Part shown: positions 17,392 to 28,352 of the stretch, one piece after another
Numbering within the stretch: position 1 is the stretch's first letter
How the letters are laid out: each line of letters starts with the position of its first letter
NCBI GenBank assembly: GCA_030595325.1
Contig: JAUVDN010000006.1
Coordinates: 1-44,575 of the forward strand
Reading direction: 5' to 3'
DNA length: 44,575 bases
From: Gammaproteobacteria bacterium
GTDB lineage: Bacteria > Pseudomonadota > Gammaproteobacteria > SZUA-229
Position numbers and translations under genes: made by a program
The notes under the pieces: generated by a model
Database searches by the model: none
Seen by the model: the letters and a program-made list of their open reading frames with translations, nothing else
Told to the model about the DNA's origin: nothing

Positions 17392-17907
17392 TTAAACCGC
17401 GACCCGGCTTTCTTCACGTTTTGCTTTCAACAAACGTTTTTTAATTCGCTGCTGTTTAAGTGGTGATAAATAATCGACAAATAGTTTGCCTTGCAGGTGA
17501 TCGATTTCATGCTGGATACACACTGCCAGCATCTCGTCGGCCTGCAAAGTATATTCATCACCGTTCTGATCCAGTGCTTTAATGGTAACTCTTTCCGCTC
17601 GCTCTACCGTCTCATATATATCCGGCACAGACAGACAGCCCTCATCACAGATTTCCGTGCCTTCCTGTGTAATTATTTCAGGGTTGATCAAACAAAGCGG
17701 CTGATCCTTGCCTTCAGAAATATCAATAACAATGACTTGCTGGTGCACATTAACCTGTGTTGCCGCCAGCCCGATGCCCGGCGCAATATACATGGTTTCA
17801 AACATATCATCGACTAGCTTTTTAATGGTGTCATCCACCTCTGCTACGGGTTTAGCTACCGTACGCAAACGCTTATCCGGGTAATGTAATATTTCTAAAA
17901 TTGCCAT
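17392..17907 (-). CDS. def: Peptide deformylase
   Basis: Def removes the formyl group from nascent proteins, a metal (Fe/Zn) hydrolase acting at the ribosome exit. The 171 residues contain all three family motifs: GIGLAATQ (about 45-52), EGCLSVP (about 89-95, metal Cys) and QHEIDHLQG (about 132-140, two metal His and catalytic Glu). It is the first gene of the def-fmt-rsmB-trkA block and is divergent from the LysM gene across a 231-base region that should hold promoters for both. Confidence 0.98.
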   Translation of the reverse strand: MAILEILHYPDKRLRTVAKPVAEVDDTIKKLVDDMFETMYIAPGIGLAATQVNVHQQVIVIDISEGKDQPLCLINPEIITQEGTEICDEGCLSVPDIYETVERAERVTIKALDQNGDEYTLQADEMLAVCIQHEIDHLQGKLFVDYLSPLKQQRIKKRLLKAKREESRVAV

Positions 17908-18138
17908 AATAAATTCAATCTTTTAACTAATAACTGCGTTTATCCATACTATTATGAATATCGGTAAAAATCCCTGCAAATAGCGCGAATTTGCTTATTT
18001 CTGCTACACTCAAATAAAAACATGCTTTAGTAACTGAAGTTTACCTACTAAACCATTGAGAATAATAGAAAAACTTAGCCCTGCAATAACAATAAAGGGC
18101 CAAGAACTCAGAGCCAGAGAGTAAATAAAAAAATAAAA

Positions 18139-19326
18139 ATGAATATCTCGAAAACGCCCAAGTCACGTATTATTTTACCCTTTTTCCTGGTCACAGGGCT
18201 ACTAGCGATTGTTTCAGGCTGTAGCTCAACTGAACCGCGCCCACCAGCCGTAGCAAACGTCGAAGAAGAACCAGTAACCATCGCCGCTGTGGCGGAAGAA
18301 ACCAAGGCTCCCGCGAAAGAAATTCGCGTCAAAGCCGCGCATCCTCGCCAATACACGGTTAAAAAAGGGGATACTTTATGGGGTATATCCAGCTTATTTC
18401 TGCAGGACCCATGGTACTGGCCTGAAATTTGGTCAAAAAACCAACAAGTTTCAAATCCTCATCTAATTTTTCCGGGTGATGTATTAACGCTGATTTACGT
18501 GAACGGTCAGCCACAGATGCTTGTTAACGAAGAAAAGCACCAGCAAGTCATCAAACATTCCAGTGATGGTCGCCCCGTTAAAAAACTTAGCCCAAGCATA
18601 CGCACATCAGCACTTGATGCCAGCATTAAAAGCATACCCGGCGATGCCATCCGACAATTTCTAAGCAAACCAAGAGTAGTAACCAAAGAAGAGCTGGAAA
18701 ATGCACCACGTATCGTCGGTAGTCAGGATAACCATCTAATACTGGGCGAAGGTAGCCGTGTCTACATTCGAGGTGAGCTCGACAAAGAGCGTGTTCGTCT
18801 TGCCGTGTTTAAACCCGGTGACGCTTTAAGAGACCCGGCTACTAACGAACTGCTGGGATACGAAGCAAAATATGCCGGCGATGTTCACATCGTTGCTTAT
18901 GGCGACCCTTCCACTGGTGATTTAACCTTCACAGAACGTGAAGTTCTGATTGGCGACCGCTTATTACCCGAAGATAAAAGTAAATTAGAAAACCTATATT
19001 TCCCGCATATTCCTGACCATGAAGTCGACGCACAGATAATCTCACTGTATGACGCCCTGTTCGGCGTTGCTCAGCTGCAAATTATTGTCATCAACAAAGG
19101 TGAACGTGACGGCATGGAAGTAGGACATCTGCTAGCAACATTTTCACAGGGCGCTACTGTTCGCGACCGATTCGCAAAAAACAGCAGCAAGCCGGTAAAA
19201 CTACCGAACGAGCGCAGCGGTCTGGTGATGATTTTTAAAACCTTCGACCGCGTAAGCTATGCACTGACATTGGAATCTCAACGCGTCATCCATAACAAAG
19301 ACTTCCTGCATACACCAAGATTCTAA
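18139..19326 (+). CDS. LysM-domain lipoprotein upstream of dprA
   Basis: LysM domains bind peptidoglycan; this protein is likely a periplasmic or outer-membrane-anchored cell-wall factor. The 395 residues begin with a basic stretch and a hydrophobic signal ending in a VSGC lipobox (Cys about 28). A Pro/Glu/Ala-rich linker follows, then a LysM domain at about residues 71-115 (YTVKKGDTLWGISSLF, then NPHLIFPGDVLTL). The remaining roughly 280 residues form a conserved unnamed region. The gene sits next to dprA, a common association in Gammaproteobacteria, but no function is known to me. ATG at 18139. Confidence 0.88.
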   Translation: MNISKTPKSRIILPFFLVTGLLAIVSGCSSTEPRPPAVANVEEEPVTIAAVAEETKAPAKEIRVKAAHPRQYTVKKGDTLWGISSLFLQDPWYWPEIWSKNQQVSNPHLIFPGDVLTLIYVNGQPQMLVNEEKHQQVIKHSSDGRPVKKLSPSIRTSALDASIKSIPGDAIRQFLSKPRVVTKEELENAPRIVGSQDNHLILGEGSRVYIRGELDKERVRLAVFKPGDALRDPATNELLGYEAKYAGDVHIVAYGDPSTGDLTFTEREVLIGDRLLPEDKSKLENLYFPHIPDHEVDAQIISLYDALFGVAQLQIIVINKGERDGMEVGHLLATFSQGATVRDRFAKNSSKPVKLPNERSGLVMIFKTFDRVSYALTLESQRVIHNKDFLHTPRF

Positions 19327-19360
19327 TCGCACAGAGCCATATTTAATGTAGTATTCAAGG

Positions 19361-20539
19361 ATGAATACAATCAGGACAGACTCTGCAAGGACCGCAGATC
19401 AAAACACCTCACTCATAAACTGGCTGACCCTGTCACACACTGCAGGTTTAGGCGCCACTACCTTTATTTCACTACTCAATCAGTTCGGCTCCCCTGAAGC
19501 GGTACTTAATGCCAGCAGGAAACAACTTTCCAGCATAATTATAAAAGCAGATGTCATTAACGCACTGTCGAAACAACAGGGTTTAACGCCATCTACTGAG
19601 ATCTCCGCCAAGATAAACAATGATCTTGAATGGAGCAGGCAAAACGACCATCACATTATTACCATACTTGATGACCGCTACCCGGAACAATTAAAACAGC
19701 TACCCGATGCGCCACCCATATTATATGTGAGGGGTGATCCGGACTATTTACAACAACCTCAACTTGCCATGGTCGGCACACGAAACCCGACTGCAGCCGG
19801 ACGCAATACCGCCAAAGACTTCGCCAGCCATTTATCCAGTGTCGGCATCACAATTACCAGCGGATTGGCCAGCGGCATCGATGGCGCCAGTCACGAAGGC
19901 GCGTTAACCGGTTTGGCAGGCACTATCGCTGTGGTCGCACATGGTCTCGATATCGTTTACCCGGCTAAACACCAGAATCTGGCACAACAAATCTGCGAGA
20001 ACGGCGCTGTTATTTCAGAAATGCCCATTGGCACACAACCGCTGCCAGGGCTATTTCCCCGTCGCAATCGACTCATCAGTGCGCTGTCGCTCGGCACTCT
20101 GGTTGTCGAAGCGGCTCTAAAAAGTGGTTCATTAATCACCGCTCGCTTAGCACTGGAACAAAATAAAGAAATTTTTGCTATCCCGGGATCCATCCACAAC
20201 CCCATGGCTAGAGGCTGTCACCAGCTCATCCGACAGGGCGCAAAACTAGTGGAATCTGCAGACGATATCCTTGAAGATTTGCCCATCACTGCAAAAACAA
20301 GCGCTTCATATCCACGAAAATCTGACGAAAATATCCACGAAAATCCAAAAGATATACACAAGACACTTGACCCGGATCACCAAAAACTGCTCAAATGCCT
20401 CGCTTATGAGCCTGCGAGCATCGATGAACTGGTCGTTAACAGTGATTTTAACGCCGCTGAAGTCGCATCCATGCTGCTTATTATGGAGCTCGAAGGAATT
20501 GTTGTCTGCCAGGATGGTCGATATACGAATGTTAGATAA
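19361..20539 (+). CDS. dprA: DNA-processing protein DprA
   Basis: DprA (Smf) loads RecA onto incoming single-stranded DNA during natural transformation and is also widespread in non-competent bacteria. The 392-residue protein has an N-terminal helical SAM-like region (about 15-90). A Rossmann-like core follows with MVGTRNPTAAGR, ITSGLASGIDGASHEGAL, PLPGLFPRRNRLISALS and EAALKSGSLITARLALEQ. A Ser/Lys-rich linker leads to a C-terminal winged-helix domain (about 330-392). The ATG at 19361 has AAGG directly abutting it, an unusually short spacing, but no other start fits. It leads the run to smg and topA. Confidence 0.95.
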   Translation: MNTIRTDSARTADQNTSLINWLTLSHTAGLGATTFISLLNQFGSPEAVLNASRKQLSSIIIKADVINALSKQQGLTPSTEISAKINNDLEWSRQNDHHIITILDDRYPEQLKQLPDAPPILYVRGDPDYLQQPQLAMVGTRNPTAAGRNTAKDFASHLSSVGITITSGLASGIDGASHEGALTGLAGTIAVVAHGLDIVYPAKHQNLAQQICENGAVISEMPIGTQPLPGLFPRRNRLISALSLGTLVVEAALKSGSLITARLALEQNKEIFAIPGSIHNPMARGCHQLIRQGAKLVESADDILEDLPITAKTSASYPRKSDENIHENPKDIHKTLDPDHQKLLKCLAYEPASIDELVVNSDFNAAEVASMLLIMELEGIVVCQDGRYTNVR

Positions 20540-20598
20540 GAAGACCTGATGTCTAGTAGATGACAATCGTTAAGCCGTAAATACTAAGGTTATACTGA

Positions 20599-21093
20599 AT
20601 GATAATTAAGCAGTCTGTTGTTGATGTCCTGATGTTTCTTTTTGAACGTTATCTGGATGAAGAAGAGTTGAATGAAACCCGCCGTGTTACTGATAAACGC
20701 GACAGTATTCTGCTTCGTCTGGAAGAAATGGGCTTCCACAACAAAGATATAAATCAGGCTTTTGACTGGCTGGAAGATCTGGCAGACATCCCTGATAATC
20801 AGCAGATAAGCCCGCTAAAAGAGACCAGCAGCAGAATCTACAGCGAACAGGAAAAGAAATTAATTGGTATAGAAAGTATCGGCTTTTTACATTTTCTTGA
20901 ACAAACGAATATACTCACACCAGTTACACGTGAACTAATACTCGATCGTGTCGCTGCATTGGGGCACCCGCTGGACGCAGAACAACTTAAGTGGATCATC
21001 ATGATTGTACTACATGCCCGTCCAGGCGAAGAGGATACACTCGCCCTGCTGGAAAGTTTTATATTTGATGAAGTTACAGACCTTATTCAATAA
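20599..21093 (+). CDS. smg: Smg protein (DUF494)
   Basis: Smg is a conserved acidic gammaproteobacterial protein of unknown function, encoded near dprA or topA in many genomes. The 164 residues start MIIKQSVVDVLMFLFERYLD, the typical N-terminus, and are rich in Glu, Asp and Leu with no cysteine motif or signal peptide. AAGGT lies about 9 bases before the ATG at 20599. It lies 59 bases after dprA and 25 bases before topA. Confidence 0.93.
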   Translation: MIIKQSVVDVLMFLFERYLDEEELNETRRVTDKRDSILLRLEEMGFHNKDINQAFDWLEDLADIPDNQQISPLKETSSRIYSEQEKKLIGIESIGFLHFLEQTNILTPVTRELILDRVAALGHPLDAEQLKWIIMIVLHARPGEEDTLALLESFIFDEVTDLIQ

Positions 21094-21118
21094 CACCAAG
21101 AATTAGCTACAGGCACAC

Positions 21119-23653
21119 ATGAGCAAAAATCTCGTAATCGTAGAATCGCCAGCTAAGGCGAAAACTATCGAAAAATATTTAGGCAAAGACTTTAAAGTTC
21201 TTGCCTCATATGGTCACGTACGCGATCTAATACCTAAAGCTGATGCTATTGATACTAGCAACGACTTCAAGATGAAGTATCAAATCATCGAACGCAATGA
21301 AAAGCACGTTAATAAGATTATCCAGTTTCTTAAGAAAGCAGATACGCTCTATCTCGCAACTGACCAAGATCGCGAAGGAGAGGCGATTTCATGGCACTTG
21401 TATGAGCTGTTAAAAGATAAAGAATTATTAAAAGACAAAACCGTGCATCGCGTTGCCTTCAACGAAGTAACCAAACGCGCCATTCAGGAAGCGATCGACA
21501 ATCCTGGTGAACTATCGATGGATCTGATTAATGCGCAGCAGACTCGACGCGCACTGGATTATCTTGTTGGTTTCAACCTGTCACCACTGCTATGGAAAAA
21601 AGTGCAGCGTGGTTTATCAGCAGGACGTGTACAGAGTCCCGCATTACGCTTAATCGTAGAGCGCGAAGAAGCTATCGAAGCTTTTGATGCACAGGAATAC
21701 TGGACCATCGAAGCCGATGTCGCCAAAAGTAAACAGGATTTCATCGCTCGGCTGACTATCTATAACGATGAAAAAGTCATCGATAAACAGGTCTCTAAAA
21801 AAGGCAGCAAAGATAAAAACAACCCTGAAATACCTGAAGAAAAAACCAACTTCAGCTTCAAAGACGAAGCAACAGCAGGAGCGGCTAAAGACAATTTACT
21901 AGCCTTAGCCAACGGCAAATTATCTGTCAATAAAGTTGAGAAGAAAGAGAGCAAGCGTGAACCAAAAGCCCCTTTCACTACCTCGACCATGCAGCAGGAT
22001 GCCGCTAGCAAGCTTCGCTTTAGTGCTCAACGCACCATGCGTACTGCGCAAAATCTGTATGAAGGTATTGATATTGGCGGTGAAACCGTCGGTCTAATCA
22101 CCTACATGCGTACCGACTCACTTCATCTTGCTGATGAAGCCATCGCCGAGATACGCGGCTTGATTGAGTCTCGCTTTGGTAAAAACAATTTACCTGACGG
22201 CCCGCGCATCTTTAAAAATAAATCAAAAAATGCACAGGAAGCTCACGAGGCCATACGCCCGACATCTGTGCTACATACACCGGAAGCAATAAAAGACAAA
22301 CTTAAACCTGATCAGTTTGCACTTTATGAACTGATATGGAAACGCACTATGGCCTGCCAGATGATGCATGCCACATTAAACAATGTCAGCATACAACTTG
22401 GTTGTGGCGAGAATAATACATTCCGTGCCAGTGGCTCTACCATTAAAACACCTGGTTTCATGTCGGTATATATGGAAGGCAACGAAGAGAGCCGACTTGA
22501 TAAAGAAGCAGACAAGATGCTACCTGAACTGGTTGAAGGTGAAAAAATTGATCTACTGGAAATTCGTGATGAGCAGCATTTCACCCAGCCGCCGCCAAGA
22601 TTTACAGAAGCCAGTTTGATTAAAACGCTGGAAGAGTTCGGCATCGGCCGCCCTTCCACATACGCCAGTATTATTTCGACACTGGTCAACCGTAATTACG
22701 CCGAACTGGAAAGCCGTCGCTTCACACCGACAGATATCGGTCGCATCGTTAACCGTTTTCTCACCGATTACTTCACCAAATATGTCGACTATGAATTCAC
22801 TGCTGAACTCGAAGATGAATTAGATTGCATCGCACGCGGCGAACACGACTGGCTGCCATTACTCGAAAAATTCTGGTCACCGTTCATAGAAACTGTTGAT
22901 CACATCGAAGAAAACGTCAGCCGTGCTGATGTAGCCCAGTCACGCCACATCGGTACCGATGAAGAATCCGGCAAACCAATCTCTGTTCGCATGGGTCCTT
23001 ATGGTCCATTTGTACAGATCGGTGATAAAGACGATGAAGATAAGCCTCGTTTTGCCAGTTTACGTCCCGGCCAGAAAATGGCTGACATCACCATGGATGA
23101 TGTCTACTTCTTACTGCAGTTACCACGTGACTTAGGCGAGACACCAGAAGGCGAAGCCCTGTCGACAAACTATGGTCGCTTTGGACCTTACGTTAAATAC
23201 GCCAGCAAATTTGTCTCTATCAACAAAGAGTACCAGGAAAAGGATATCGACCCATACAACATCACCTTCGAACAGGCGATGGAACTGGTTACAGCCAAAA
23301 AAGAATTTGATGCCAACAAACACATCAAAGATTTTCCTGGCACAGATATAGAAGTACTGAATGGACGATGGGGACCATACATTACTGACGGCATGAAGAA
23401 TGCCAAAATCCCTAAAGATAAAGAGCCGGCCTCTTTAACTCAAAAAGAATGCGAAGAATTACTTGCAGCAGCGCCATTCCGACGTGGCAAAAAGAAAAAA
23501 GTGGCAAAGAAAAAGGTTGTTAAGAAAAAGGCTGCCGCAAAGAAAAAAACAAGCAAGAAAAAAGCCGTTAAGAAAAAAACGGCTAAAAAGAAAACCACTA
23601 AAACAACAGGCACCAAGAAAAAGGCCGTAAAGAAAAAAACTGCTGACGACTAA
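21119..23653 (+). CDS. topA: DNA topoisomerase I with Topo_C repeats and lysine-rich tail
   Basis: TopA relaxes negative supercoils by single-strand passage. The 844 residues contain the Toprim domain (LVIVESPAKAKTIEKYLG at the N-terminus; DQDREGEAISWHLYEL) and the catalytic Tyr in LITYMRTDSLHLADE (about residue 328). The type IA core reaches about residue 600. The C-terminal part has glycine-rich topoisomerase C-repeats (VRMGPYGPFVQIGD; TNYGRFGPYVKYA; LNGRWGPYITDG). I see no CxxC zinc ribbons, which E. coli TopA has. The last 55 residues are almost only Lys, Ala, Val and Thr (AKKK/VKKK repeats), resembling histone H1 tails and probably binding DNA non-specifically. Confidence 0.97.
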   Translation: MSKNLVIVESPAKAKTIEKYLGKDFKVLASYGHVRDLIPKADAIDTSNDFKMKYQIIERNEKHVNKIIQFLKKADTLYLATDQDREGEAISWHLYELLKDKELLKDKTVHRVAFNEVTKRAIQEAIDNPGELSMDLINAQQTRRALDYLVGFNLSPLLWKKVQRGLSAGRVQSPALRLIVEREEAIEAFDAQEYWTIEADVAKSKQDFIARLTIYNDEKVIDKQVSKKGSKDKNNPEIPEEKTNFSFKDEATAGAAKDNLLALANGKLSVNKVEKKESKREPKAPFTTSTMQQDAASKLRFSAQRTMRTAQNLYEGIDIGGETVGLITYMRTDSLHLADEAIAEIRGLIESRFGKNNLPDGPRIFKNKSKNAQEAHEAIRPTSVLHTPEAIKDKLKPDQFALYELIWKRTMACQMMHATLNNVSIQLGCGENNTFRASGSTIKTPGFMSVYMEGNEESRLDKEADKMLPELVEGEKIDLLEIRDEQHFTQPPPRFTEASLIKTLEEFGIGRPSTYASIISTLVNRNYAELESRRFTPTDIGRIVNRFLTDYFTKYVDYEFTAELEDELDCIARGEHDWLPLLEKFWSPFIETVDHIEENVSRADVAQSRHIGTDEESGKPISVRMGPYGPFVQIGDKDDEDKPRFASLRPGQKMADITMDDVYFLLQLPRDLGETPEGEALSTNYGRFGPYVKYASKFVSINKEYQEKDIDPYNITFEQAMELVTAKKEFDANKHIKDFPGTDIEVLNGRWGPYITDGMKNAKIPKDKEPASLTQKECEELLAAAPFRRGKKKKVAKKKVVKKKAAAKKKTSKKKAVKKKTAKKKTTKTTGTKKKAVKKKTADD

Positions 23654-23659
23654 CACACC

Positions 23660-25142
<1,483 letters not shown>

Positions 25143-25186
25143 ATTGGCTGACTCATCTTTTTATAAGCACCATCTATTAACATCAT

Positions 25187-27766
25187 TCAATCTGCAATAA
25201 ATTTTTTCTGTTGAAATTTTACAACATTGCCATTAGGTAATTCGTCTAACGGTATAGAGATATAGTTACCCTGAACTTTATCGACACCACAAATTTTCAA
25301 CAAACGAACGATTTCTGGACTTTCCACATACTCAGCAACAGTATAACGACCTAAAGAATGCGCCACATCATTCATCGCTGTTACGATTGCACGGTCAGTT
25401 GCACCCCGTGCCATGCTACGTACAAACTGACCATCGATCTTCACATAGTCGGTTGGTAAATTCTTTAACTGAGAGAAAGAACAGAAACCTGAACCAAAGT
25501 CATCAAGTGAGAATCGGCAACCAATTTTTCGCAGCTCATTAATAAAATCATTTGCCTGCTCAAGATTTGCAATGGCACATGTTTCAGTCACTTCAAATGT
25601 CAGTGAACTAGGCGCCACATTATATTTATCTATCAATGATTTTATAATATCAAGCGTCTCATCGCTATCAACCGTGTTGCCACATATGTTAATCGATAAG
25701 CGAACATTGCTGCCTGACTGCCCGGTAGCAATCATCGCCTGTAGAGCATGATCCAATACCCACATATCAATATCTGTCATCATATTGAAACGTTCTGCTG
25801 TTGGAATAAAACTATCAGGATAGTTGAGCACACCATTCTCATCAACCATTCTGACCAGAACTTCATAACTATATATTTTGTCAACCTCACTCAGATGTCT
25901 CCGCCACAGAGCTCCGTCTTGCGCAGGAAGATTGACAAGATCAACATCCTTCATCTGCATAATAGGCTGATAATGCAATACAAATTTATCATTTTCCAAT
26001 GCTTCCCTGATGCGCACAGACCAACCTAACTCCTTGCCCATGCTGTTATGCTCATCACTGGTTTTCTCATAGATATGAGTCTGGTTTCGACCCATTCGTT
26101 TTGATATATGACAGGCAATATCTGCGTTCGCCATAATATCACCCGCAGTTAGATCATCTATATCCATCATTGCAACACCAAAGCTGGCATTTACATGATA
26201 CGATTTCTCCTCATGCTGTACCCGCAATCCTGACAGTGCTATCCTTATTTCATCGGCTATATCTATCGCTTGAGTATCATCAACATTTTTTAAAATTATC
26301 GCAAACTCATCGCCACCGATTCGCGCCGCAATATCTTGGCGTCTAATATGTTTACTTATTTCACGACTGAGGTCGACTAATAATTTATCACCAACTTCAT
26401 GACCTGCAGTATCATTAACATATTTGAATCGATCAAGATCCATATACACGACTGCACTCATAACACCTGTACGACTTGCGGCACTTAATTCTTTCTCAAG
26501 ATCAGCTTCGAAATAACGACGGTTAAATAAACCGGTCAGGTGATCGTGGGTTGCCTGCCAGCGTAACTTCTCTTCCATCATCTTACGCTCAGAGATATCT
26601 CTAAAAGCAATAACAGAACCTTCCTGCTTACCGTTTACTGATAGTGGGAACAACGTGCAATCAACAGGAATTTCCTTACCACTCTGATGTTTGAATACCG
26701 TTTCCCATCCCTTAAGTTTCTCACCTGAATAATAGGCCTCTCTCAGCAGATCTTTATTTTCACTCTGGTGTTCCAGATGAAAAGCTTCGTTCGCACCCAC
26801 GCCTAATAAAGGCTTTACATCATGCAGGCCCAGCACTTTTAATGCCGCCGGATTCATAAATGTTATGCGGCTATTTTTATCTACACCGTAAACACCTTCA
26901 CCAACCGACTCAAGAATTGCAGCTAGATTTTCACGTTGTTTTTCGATTGATCGCTGCACTTCGATAAAGCGACGCATACCTGATATGCGCGCTAAAAATA
27001 ATTCTTCTGCTTCATTCTTGAATATACATTCGATTGCACCAGCTTGCAGACAATCACGTATAACAGAATCAAGGTAGGTACCGGTGATTACCGCCGTTCT
27101 GATATCTTCTGTTAGTGGGTTATCACGTAGCTTCTGACACAGCACATAACCGTTGTGTTCGGGCATAAAGTAATCAACAATAGCTATATCAACTGGTTGT
27201 GCAAGTGCAATTTCATAAGCTTCGTTAACAGAATTCGCTATTGTTACATCATAGTTATTGCGTTCAAGCAGCCGCTGATAATAAACACGGATACTTTTTG
27301 AATCATCAACAAATAAAACACGTGTCTGCCTTGCATCTCTGTAGGAAGCACGCTGTTCGATAACAGGTTCTTTACTTTCGGGATTTAACATCACCTCTAA
27401 AGACAAGACCATTTCCGGATAATTTTCCCAGGGCACCAATGCTGTGGATTGGCGGGTGCTCATCCAGTTCAGTAACTCAGGTTCAGCATCGTTTGATAGC
27501 AGCAGCACAGGAACCTCACTATAAGGTTCACGATCCAGGATAACCAGCAGATGCTTGGATTTATCGAAATGTTCGTAATTTGGCCAACCGACAAGGATTG
27601 CATGAAGCTGCTGTTCATTTGTCTGCAACAGCTCACTGGCAGAAATGAAATCATTCACAACGACAATTTCATAACCCTGCTTCTCAATGGTCTTGCCAAG
27701 CATATACCGTAAGGTTGCCGATTCTTCTACAATCAGAATACGTTGCTTAGTAGCAATATCAGACAT
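25187..27766 (-). CDS. REC-REC-PAS-GGDEF-EAL response regulator (c-di-GMP turnover)
   Basis: This 859-residue cytosolic protein joins two receiver domains to a PAS sensor and both cyclic-di-GMP enzyme domains. REC1 (about 9-128) keeps an acidic pair (EES) but has lost the phospho-acceptor Asp (ILVGWPNY), so it is probably a pseudo-receiver. REC2 (about 149-265) has FVDDS, IAIVDYFMPE with Asp198, and Lys250. PAS spans about 280-395. The cyclase domain has intact RIGGDEF (484-488) and an RxxD inhibitory site (475-478). The EAL domain starts with YEVLVR (635-637) and keeps SINICGN, TFEVTE, LDDFGSG and VKIDGQ, so phosphodiesterase activity is likely. ATG at 27766 has GGGGAA upstream. No partner kinase is adjacent. 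Confidence 0.93.
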   Translation of the reverse strand: MSDIATKQRILIVEESATLRYMLGKTIEKQGYEIVVVNDFISASELLQTNEQQLHAILVGWPNYEHFDKSKHLLVILDREPYSEVPVLLLSNDAEPELLNWMSTRQSTALVPWENYPEMVLSLEVMLNPESKEPVIEQRASYRDARQTRVLFVDDSKSIRVYYQRLLERNNYDVTIANSVNEAYEIALAQPVDIAIVDYFMPEHNGYVLCQKLRDNPLTEDIRTAVITGTYLDSVIRDCLQAGAIECIFKNEAEELFLARISGMRRFIEVQRSIEKQRENLAAILESVGEGVYGVDKNSRITFMNPAALKVLGLHDVKPLLGVGANEAFHLEHQSENKDLLREAYYSGEKLKGWETVFKHQSGKEIPVDCTLFPLSVNGKQEGSVIAFRDISERKMMEEKLRWQATHDHLTGLFNRRYFEADLEKELSAASRTGVMSAVVYMDLDRFKYVNDTAGHEVGDKLLVDLSREISKHIRRQDIAARIGGDEFAIILKNVDDTQAIDIADEIRIALSGLRVQHEEKSYHVNASFGVAMMDIDDLTAGDIMANADIACHISKRMGRNQTHIYEKTSDEHNSMGKELGWSVRIREALENDKFVLHYQPIMQMKDVDLVNLPAQDGALWRRHLSEVDKIYSYEVLVRMVDENGVLNYPDSFIPTAERFNMMTDIDMWVLDHALQAMIATGQSGSNVRLSINICGNTVDSDETLDIIKSLIDKYNVAPSSLTFEVTETCAIANLEQANDFINELRKIGCRFSLDDFGSGFCSFSQLKNLPTDYVKIDGQFVRSMARGATDRAIVTAMNDVAHSLGRYTVAEYVESPEIVRLLKICGVDKVQGNYISIPLDELPNGNVVKFQQKKFIAD

Positions 27767-27949
27767 GCAATATTCCCCAAAAACTTTATGAGCAATCCGT
27801 AAGAATTGCGGTATGGTCGAGGTACTTAACAGATAATATAGATGTTATTTACTGTTTAAGACCTGAATTTGGTCACATTTTTATAAGATAAATATAGCAA
27901 TTTAAGACGAAAAATCCAGTAATCTCCGCTTATCTGACGATATGATTAC

Positions 27950-27988
27950 AAAAAAAGCCGGTACAGAAGAATTCTGAGCCGGCTTTTT
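27950..27988 (-). terminator. Terminator after the Cys-rich peptide gene (bidirectional shape)
   Basis: AGCCGG (27956-27961) pairs with CCGGCT (27979-27984), with an inner CAGAA/TTCTG stem (27964-27968 and 27972-27976). The stem is flanked by seven As on the left and five Ts on the right. Read on the minus strand it ends in seven Ts and would terminate the gene at 28041 before the regulator at 27766. Confidence 0.85.
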
Positions 27989-28040
27989 ACTATACCCCTT
28001 CCAGGAAAGGGCTAAAAGAGGGTGAATAAGTACTTAAAAA

Positions 28041-28304
28041 CTACTTTTCACCCTCGCCACATTTACCTTCACCACACTTGGCTTCCTTGGCCTTATCGCC
28101 TCCGCACTTGCCTTCACCACATTTAGCTTCTTTGGCCTTATCGCCGCCACATTTGCCTTCACCACATATGCCTTCAGACATTGCAACATTATAACCACCA
28201 CTTAATTCCTGCATACCAAATGGGTTTTCAGCTGCCATTACATTGCTCGCTGCAAATGTAGCGACGATGGCCGCGCTAGCTGCGACAGTTGTTAATTTTT
28301 TCAT
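28041..28304 (-). CDS. HvfA/bufferin-type Cys-rich RiPP precursor-like peptide
   Basis: The 87-residue protein has an N-terminal Sec signal peptide (MKKLTTVAASAAIVATFAAS, cleavage near residue 24). A short conserved segment (NPFGMQELSGGYNVA) precedes a Cys/Gly/Lys/Glu-rich repeat region. Six Cys at 47/52, 62/67 and 77/82 all lie in E-x-(K/I)-C-G boxes; the 15-residue unit CGEGKCGGDKAKEAK recurs. This matches HvfA/bufferin-type precursors, whose EGKCG cysteines are modified by DUF692 (MNIO) enzymes and bind copper in studied members. No DUF692, DUF2063 or DoxX gene lies nearby, so the modifying genes would have to be elsewhere. AAGGAGA lies 8 bases before the ATG. A simple metallothionein-like protein is the alternative. 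Confidence 0.8.
   Translation of the reverse strand: MKKLTTVAASAAIVATFAASNVMAAENPFGMQELSGGYNVAMSEGICGEGKCGGDKAKEAKCGEGKCGGDKAKEAKCGEGKCGEGEK
28045..28170. repeat. 45-bp in-frame tandem repeat inside the Cys-rich gene
   Basis: The CGEGKCGGDKAKEAK coding unit (45 bases) occurs twice in full, with a third partial copy, all in frame. Neighbouring copies differ at only a few third positions by eye, consistent with expansion by slippage or unequal recombination. Copy number could vary between strains. Confidence 0.75.
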
Positions 28305-28352
28305 AGTACTGTTCTCCTTAATTTATAAAATCAGTTGTTTTTTACCACACTC

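Noticed and set aside
23470-23653. Frameshifted or contaminated end of topA because of the Lys-rich tail
   Set aside because: The frame stays open to a normal stop six bases before tsaC, and lysine-rich tails are known for topoisomerases.
25635-25637. Inactive EAL domain because the motif reads EVL instead of EAL
   Set aside because: The catalytic Glu is kept and all other metal and catalytic motifs (TFEVTE, DDFGSG, VKIDG) are present.
28041-28304. CRISPR-like repeat array
   Set aside because: The 45-bp periodicity is in frame within a coding gene and has no unique spacers.
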